This document shows, piece by piece, positions 59,307-64,000 of a stretch of 64,000 nucleotides of DNA. The first letter of the stretch is position 1. The number at the start of each line of letters is the position of its first letter. The stretch is from contig NZ_MVHC01000019.1 in the NCBI RefSeq assembly GCF_002086455.1, positions 1 through 64,000 on the forward strand, given 5' to 3'. This stretch comes from Mycolicibacter algericus DSM 45454. GTDB lineage: Bacteria; Actinomycetota; Actinomycetes; Mycobacteriales; Mycobacteriaceae. Below the pieces are notes generated by a model. The model was given only the letters and a program-made list of their open reading frames with translations, was not told the origin of the DNA and did not search any database. The translations under genes and the position numbers were made by a program.

Positions 59307-59355
59307 CCGCGCGGCGCGCTGCACGTCGACCGGGCGCTGGGTACGTTCTACAGAC

Positions 59356-62300
59356 GTGCCCACGGTGCAAGTCCCGACGCAGTACCTGCGCGCCTCGTCG
59401 GCGCCGGAACCGCGCACCCTGATCGACGTCCTGCAGGAGACCGCGGCCCGCCACCCCGACGCCGCCGCGATCGACGACGGCGAGGTGGTGTTGACCTACG
59501 GCGAGCTGATCGCCGACATCGAGGAGAGCGTCGCGTGGCTGGCCGCCCGCGGTCTCGGCCGTGGCGACCGCATCGGCATCCGGATGCCGTCGGGAAGCTA
59601 CGCGCTCTACGTGGCGATCCTGGCCGTGCTGGCCACCGGCGCCGCCTACGTCCCGGTCGACGCCGACGACCCCGCCGAGCGGGCCGAACTGGTGTTCACC
59701 GAGGCGCAGGTGGCGGCGATACTCACCGAACAGGGCTTGGTCCGCGGCCCCGGGGCGTCGCGCGGCTGGCGGGCCTCGGCGCCGTCGCCCCGCGACGACG
59801 CCTGGATCATCTTCACCTCGGGATCCACCGGCACCCCCAAGGGGGTGGCGATCACCCACCGCAACGCGGCGACCTTCGTCGACGCCGAAGCACAACTGTT
59901 CTTGCAGGACAACCCGATCGGGCCCGGGGATCGGGTGCTGGCCGGACTGTCGGTCGCGTTCGACGCCTCCTGCGAGGAGATGTGGCTGGCGTGGCGATAC
60001 GGTGCATGCCTGGTTCCCGCGCCACGGTCGCTGGTGCGCAGCGGCATGGACCTGGGGCCGTGGCTGGTGTCTCGGGACGTGACCGTGGTGTCGACCGTGC
60101 CCTCGCTGGCCGCGCTGTGGCCGGCCGAGGCGCTGGAAGCGGTGCGGCTGCTGATCTTCGGCGGTGAGGCCTGCCCGCCGGAATTGGCGGCCCGGCTGGC
60201 GGCCGACGGCCGCGAGGTGTGGAACACCTACGGTCCCACCGAGACCACCGTGGTGGCCTGCGCGGCGCAGCTGGGCGAGTCCGGGCCGGTCCGGATCGGG
60301 CTGCCGCTGGCCGGCTGGGACCTGGCCGTGATCGGCGCCGACGGCGAACCGGTGGCCACCGGCGAGGTCGGCGAGTTGGTGATCGGCGGCGCCGGGCTGG
60401 GCCGCTACCTCGACGCCGACCGGGACACCGAGAAGTTCGCACCGCTGCCCGCCCTGGAGTGGCCGCGGGCCTACCGCAGCGGCGATCTGGTGCGGCTGGA
60501 ACCGGACGGGTTGGTCTTCTGCGGGCGCGCCGACGATCAGGTCAAGGTCGGCGGGCGGCGCATCGAGTTGGGCGAGGTCGACAGTGCGCTGCTGGGACTG
60601 CCCGGAGTCAGCGGGGCCGCGGCCGCGGTCCGCAGCAGTGCCGGCGGAACACCGCTGCTGGTCGGGTATCTGGTCAGCAGCGACCCGGACTTCGACGTGG
60701 CCGTAGCACGCGCGACGCTCGAGCGGCGGCTGCCGGCCGCGCTCGTTCCCCGGCTGGTGCTGGTCGACGAGCTGCCCACCCGGACCTCGGGCAAGGTGGA
60801 TCGCGACGCGCTGCCGTGGCCGGTGGGCCCGGAACCGGGCGGCCGGTGGGACGCCGACGACCCGGACAGCACGCTGGGCTGGCTGGCCGGGCTGTGGCGT
60901 GAGGTGTTGGGCACCGCGGTCGACGACGAGCAGGCCGACTTCTTCGCCCTGGGAGGCGGATCGCTGCAGGCCGCCCAGCTGGTGGTCGCGTTGCGGCAGC
61001 GTTACCCGCAGACCACGGTCGCCCAGCTCTACGACCGGCCGCGGCTCGGCTCACTGGCCGGGTTCCTCGACGACACGGGCCGCAGCGATCCCGCCGCGGC
61101 GGTCGCGCCGCGCCCGGTGCAGCCCATGCCGCGGCTGACCCAGGCCGCCCAGCTGCTGTTGTCGGTGCCGCTGGCCACGCTGACCGGGTTGCAGTGGGTG
61201 ACCTGGCTGGCGCTGCTCAACAACACGGCTGCCGCGTGGCATCCGCTGCCCTGGCTGGCGCGCCTGGACTGGGGGTGGGTGATCGCCGCGTTCGTGCTGT
61301 TCGTCACCCCGCTGGGCCGGATGGGCATCGCGGCGCTCGGGGCGCGTGCGCTGCTGGCCGGGCTGCGGCCGGGCAGCTATCGGCGTGGCGGCGCCGAACA
61401 CCTGCGGGTCTGGTTCGCCGAACGCCTCGCGGCGGCCAGCGGCGCCGAAAATCTGGCCGGGGCGCCGTGGTTGGTGTATTACGCACGGGCACTGGGCAAC
61501 AAGATCGGCAAGGGCGTCGATCTGCACTCCGCCCCGCCGGTGACCGGGATGTTGACGCTGGGGCACCGGTGCTCCATCGAACCGGAGGTCGACCTGAGCG
61601 GGTACTGGATCGACGGCGAGGTGTTCCACGTCGGCCCGATCACCATCGGTAACGATGCCACCGTCGGTGCCCGCACCACGCTGCTGCCGGGCGCATCGGT
61701 CGGTAAGGACGCCGACGTCGCCCCGGGCTCCGGGGTGATCGGCGAGGTCAAGAAGGGCCAGTACTGGACCGGCTCGCCAGCGGTGAAATCCGGTAAGGCA
61801 CGCCATCCCTGGCCGGATCACCGGCCGCCGCCCCGGCCGCTCTGGGTGGCGGTCTACGGGCTGACGTCGATACTGCTGGGCGGGCTGCCGTTGCTGGCGT
61901 TGGGCGCCGGGCTGGCCCTGCTGGGGTGGGCGGTGCGTGACGCCGCCACGTTGGGTGCGGCGATCGGGCCGGCGGCGTTGTGGACGCCGGTGGCGGCGCT
62001 GACCGCGCTGGTCGGCTACGCCGCCGTGACCATCGCCGCGGTGCGACTGCTGTCGATCGGGCTGACCGAGGGTTATCACCCGGTGCGCAGCCGCCAGGGC
62101 TGGCAGCTGTGGGCCACCGAGCGGCTGATGGACGCCGCGCGCGACTACCTGTTTCCGGTGTATGCCAGCCTGATCACGCCGTGGTGGCTGCGGTTGTTGG
62201 GGGCGAAGGTCGGCGACGGCACCGAGATCTCCACGGCCCTGGTGATCCCGAAGTTCACCACGATCGCCGACGGCGCCTTTCTCGCCGACGACACCATGGT

Positions 62301-63273
62301 CGCCTCCTACGAACTGGGCGGCGGCTGGATCCACGTCGCCCCGGCCACCATCGGCAAACGCGCCTTCCTGGGCAACTCCGGGATCACCCAGCCGGGCCGG
62401 CGGGTACCCGACAAGGCATTGGTGGCGGTGTTGTCGACGGCGCCGCACAAAGCCAAGGCCGGTTCGTCGTGGCTGGGCAGTCCGCCGGTCCGATTGCGCC
62501 GCAAGACGGCTGACCTCGACGCCGAGCGGACCTTCGAACCACCGTTGCGGCTGAAGCTGATGCGCGCCATCATGGAGACGTTGCGGCTGATCCCGGTCAT
62601 GGTGACCGTTGCGATCGGGGTCACGTTGCTCGGTGTGTTGCAGTGGGCGGCAACGCGGTTCGGTTACGTTTGGACCGCCCTGGGCAGCGGGGTGGGGTTG
62701 CTGGCGGCGGGTGCGGTGGCCGGCGGCATCGCGGTGATGGCCAAATGGCTGACCGTGGGCCGGATCCGGGCCACCGAGCACCCATTGTGGTCGCCGTTCG
62801 TCTGGCGCAACGAGGTGTCGGACACCTTCGTCGAGACGGTGGCCGCGCCGTGGTTCGCCCGGGCCGCCACCGGCACCCCGGTGATGAACCTGTGGTTGCG
62901 GGCGTTGGGCGCCACCATCGGCCGCGGGGTGTGGTGCGAGACGTACTGGCTGCCCGAAGCCGACCTGGTGACGCTGGGCCCCGGGGCGACGGTCAACCGC
63001 GGCTGTGTGGTGCAGACCCACCTGTTCCACGACCGGATCATGCAGCTGGACGCCGTCACACTGGAAGCCGGCGCCACCCTGGGCCCGCACTGCGTGGCGC
63101 TGCCGGCCGCCCGGGTGGGCGCCGGCACCACCATCGGACCGGCATCCCTGGTGATGCGCGGCGACGAGGTGCCGCCGTCGACCCGCTGGCAGGGCAACCC
63201 CATCGCGCCGTGGCCGGTACCCCGCAAGAAGCGCGGCTCTTCGCCGGAGGCAGCGCGGGGGTCCGCCGCGTGA
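59356..63273 (+). CDS. Pls/PosA-type membrane-bound single-module NRPS (homopolymer synthetase family)
   Basis: A 1305-residue protein with the layout of epsilon-poly-L-lysine synthetase: A domain, carrier domain, then six TM helices separating three tandem C-terminal domains. The A domain has TSGSTGTPKG (154-163), FDASCEEM (from 202), YGPTE (292-296) and K480 in TSGKVDR. The carrier serine is S536 in LGGGSL. TM pairs lie near 597-661, 830-890 and 1076-1135; the soluble domains between contain left-handed beta-helix-like repeats. By alignment to GrsA the pocket code reads D-A-E-T-I-G-T-V-V-K, close to lysine/ornithine codes. No condensation or thioesterase domain. GTG start; the stop overlaps the M1 peptidase start. 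Product unknown. Confidence 0.93.
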   Translation: MPTVQVPTQYLRASSAPEPRTLIDVLQETAARHPDAAAIDDGEVVLTYGELIADIEESVAWLAARGLGRGDRIGIRMPSGSYALYVAILAVLATGAAYVPVDADDPAERAELVFTEAQVAAILTEQGLVRGPGASRGWRASAPSPRDDAWIIFTSGSTGTPKGVAITHRNAATFVDAEAQLFLQDNPIGPGDRVLAGLSVAFDASCEEMWLAWRYGACLVPAPRSLVRSGMDLGPWLVSRDVTVVSTVPSLAALWPAEALEAVRLLIFGGEACPPELAARLAADGREVWNTYGPTETTVVACAAQLGESGPVRIGLPLAGWDLAVIGADGEPVATGEVGELVIGGAGLGRYLDADRDTEKFAPLPALEWPRAYRSGDLVRLEPDGLVFCGRADDQVKVGGRRIELGEVDSALLGLPGVSGAAAAVRSSAGGTPLLVGYLVSSDPDFDVAVARATLERRLPAALVPRLVLVDELPTRTSGKVDRDALPWPVGPEPGGRWDADDPDSTLGWLAGLWREVLGTAVDDEQADFFALGGGSLQAAQLVVALRQRYPQTTVAQLYDRPRLGSLAGFLDDTGRSDPAAAVAPRPVQPMPRLTQAAQLLLSVPLATLTGLQWVTWLALLNNTAAAWHPLPWLARLDWGWVIAAFVLFVTPLGRMGIAALGARALLAGLRPGSYRRGGAEHLRVWFAERLAAASGAENLAGAPWLVYYARALGNKIGKGVDLHSAPPVTGMLTLGHRCSIEPEVDLSGYWIDGEVFHVGPITIGNDATVGARTTLLPGASVGKDADVAPGSGVIGEVKKGQYWTGSPAVKSGKARHPWPDHRPPPRPLWVAVYGLTSILLGGLPLLALGAGLALLGWAVRDAATLGAAIGPAALWTPVAALTALVGYAAVTIAAVRLLSIGLTEGYHPVRSRQGWQLWATERLMDAARDYLFPVYASLITPWWLRLLGAKVGDGTEISTALVIPKFTTIADGAFLADDTMVASYELGGGWIHVAPATIGKRAFLGNSGITQPGRRVPDKALVAVLSTAPHKAKAGSSWLGSPPVRLRRKTADLDAERTFEPPLRLKLMRAIMETLRLIPVMVTVAIGVTLLGVLQWAATRFGYVWTALGSGVGLLAAGAVAGGIAVMAKWLTVGRIRATEHPLWSPFVWRNEVSDTFVETVAAPWFARAATGTPVMNLWLRALGATIGRGVWCETYWLPEADLVTLGPGATVNRGCVVQTHLFHDRIMQLDAVTLEAGATLGPHCVALPAARVGAGTTIGPASLVMRGDEVPPSTRWQGNPIAPWPVPRKKRGSSPEAARGSAA

Positions 63274-64000
63274 GCAAACCCGTCCTGGACCCTTACCTGC
63301 CCGGCAGCGGCAACGTCGGCTACCGGGTGTCGCGTTACGAACTCGACCTGGAGTACAAGGTCAACAGCAACCGGTTGTCCGGCACCGCGACCATCACCGC
63401 GGTGACGCTGACCGCGTTACGCGACTTCACCCTGGACCTTGCCGATGCGCTGTCGGTGGCCAAGGTGCGGGTCAACGGCCGCCAGCCCGCAAGGTTTGCC
63501 ACCTCGAAGGCGAAGCTGCGCGTCACACTGGCGTCCCGATTGCCCGCCGGTGCCGAACTGGTGATCACCGTCCGCTACTCGGGGTCTCCGCGTCCCAGTG
63601 AAACCCTTTGGGGCGAAGTGGGTTTCGAGGAGCTGTCTGATGGGGCACTGGTATCCGGGCAGCCCAACGGCGCACCGTCGTGGTTCCCCTGCGACGACCA
63701 CCCCACGGCCAAGGCCAGCTACCTGATCACCATCAGCACCGACAGCCCGTACCGCGCGGTCGCCAACGGCGAACTGGTTTCGCAGCGGGTCCGGGCAGCG
63801 CGCACCACCTGGACCTACGAGCAGCCCGAGCCGACACCGCCCTACCTGGTCACCTTGCAGATCGGCCGGTATGTGACCCGCCGACTGCCCGATTCGGACG
63901 TGCCCATCCACGCCGTGCTGCCGGCCCGGCTGACCCGGCAGTTCGACCGGGATTTCGCCCGCCAGTCGCAGATGATGGACCTGTTCGTGCGGTTGTTCGG
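63270..64000 (+). CDS. M1-family zinc metallopeptidase, N-terminal part (cut by window edge)
   Basis: 243 residues are visible from GTG 63270, which overlaps the NRPS stop as GTGA, indicating coupled translation. The sequence is the beta-saddle N-terminal domain of M1 aminopeptidases: GYRVSRYELDLEYKVNSNRL, TLDLADALSVAKVRVNG, then the highly typical GAPSWFPCDDHPTAKASY. The HExxH catalytic domain lies beyond the window. No signal peptide is seen. Adjacency to a Pls-type synthetase suggests it could trim or degrade the polymer product, as reported for peptidases in epsilon-poly-lysine producers. Confidence 0.9.
   Translation, partial: MSKPVLDPYLPGSGNVGYRVSRYELDLEYKVNSNRLSGTATITAVTLTALRDFTLDLADALSVAKVRVNGRQPARFATSKAKLRVTLASRLPAGAELVITVRYSGSPRPSETLWGEVGFEELSDGALVSGQPNGAPSWFPCDDHPTAKASYLITISTDSPYRAVANGELVSQRVRAARTTWTYEQPEPTPPYLVTLQIGRYVTRRLPDSDVPIHAVLPARLTRQFDRDFARQSQMMDLFVRLF

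Noticed and set aside
61051..63090. A 679-codon minus-strand frame opposite the Pls-like gene
   Set aside because: Low-complexity antisense frame; the plus-strand NRPS domains are unambiguous.

Overview
The window is a GC-rich chromosomal segment from a mycobacterium (family Mycobacteriaceae). The evidence is a set of genus-typical proteins (KstR, CarD, Lsr2, ClpC1, MhuD, LpqE/LpqF/LpqG, CtpI, PpgS, the mycobacterial type III pantothenate kinase) in nearly the order I recall for M. tuberculosis H37Rv from Rv3573c (fadE34) to Rv3635. I cannot name the species. The PE/PPE, Esx and EspACD genes that interrupt this stretch in M. tuberculosis are all absent. This suggests an environmental or non-tuberculous lineage.

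Layout. 1-2919: glgB (cut by the window edge) and glgE, the last steps of maltose-1-phosphate alpha-glucan synthesis; their position beside fadE34 is a synteny break relative to M. tuberculosis. 2971-5997: fadE34 and kstR diverge around a perfect KstR operator. 6010-9999: MBL-fold hydrolase, ArsB/SLC13-type transporter, secreted glycerophosphodiesterase and SpoU-type rRNA methyltransferase. 10000-16927: cysS, a promoter-equipped secreted Met-rich protein, ispF-ispD-carD, lpqE, radA and a membrane-anchored protein; disA, normally next to radA, is missing. 17058-23602: canB, mutY, an alpha/beta hydrolase, mhuD, lpqF and clpC1, with a 20-bp perfect inverted repeat between the last two. 23893-33580: lsr2, lysS, coaX-panD-panC and a tightly overlapped folate run (folE-folP-folB-folK plus membrane proteins). 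33597-46076: ftsH, ephA, an LLM flavin monooxygenase, a zinc dehydrogenase, lpqG, a low-GC accessory gene, hpt, tilS, a zincin and dacB. 46157-51602: ppa, a TetR/F420-type reductase pair with two operators, TerC, a flippase-like protein, ppgS and its DUF2304 partner. 51879-64000: the giant P-type ATPase ctpI, galE1, a GT-C-like membrane protein, a Pls-type single-module NRPS and the start of an M1 metallopeptidase.

The most interesting items are: (i) a Pls/epsilon-poly-lysine-synthetase-type enzyme whose adenylation pocket reads like a basic-amino-acid code, translationally overlapped with an M1 peptidase; (ii) a family of about 49-bp hairpin repeats placed at gene ends and starts, including a 57-bp-period tandem array that extends a coding sequence in frame; (iii) the clean absence of disA beside radA; and (iv) a hairpin that buries the Shine-Dalgarno of ctpI.

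Limits: all family assignments come from reading motifs and recalled homologues. No search, folding or alignment program was run.
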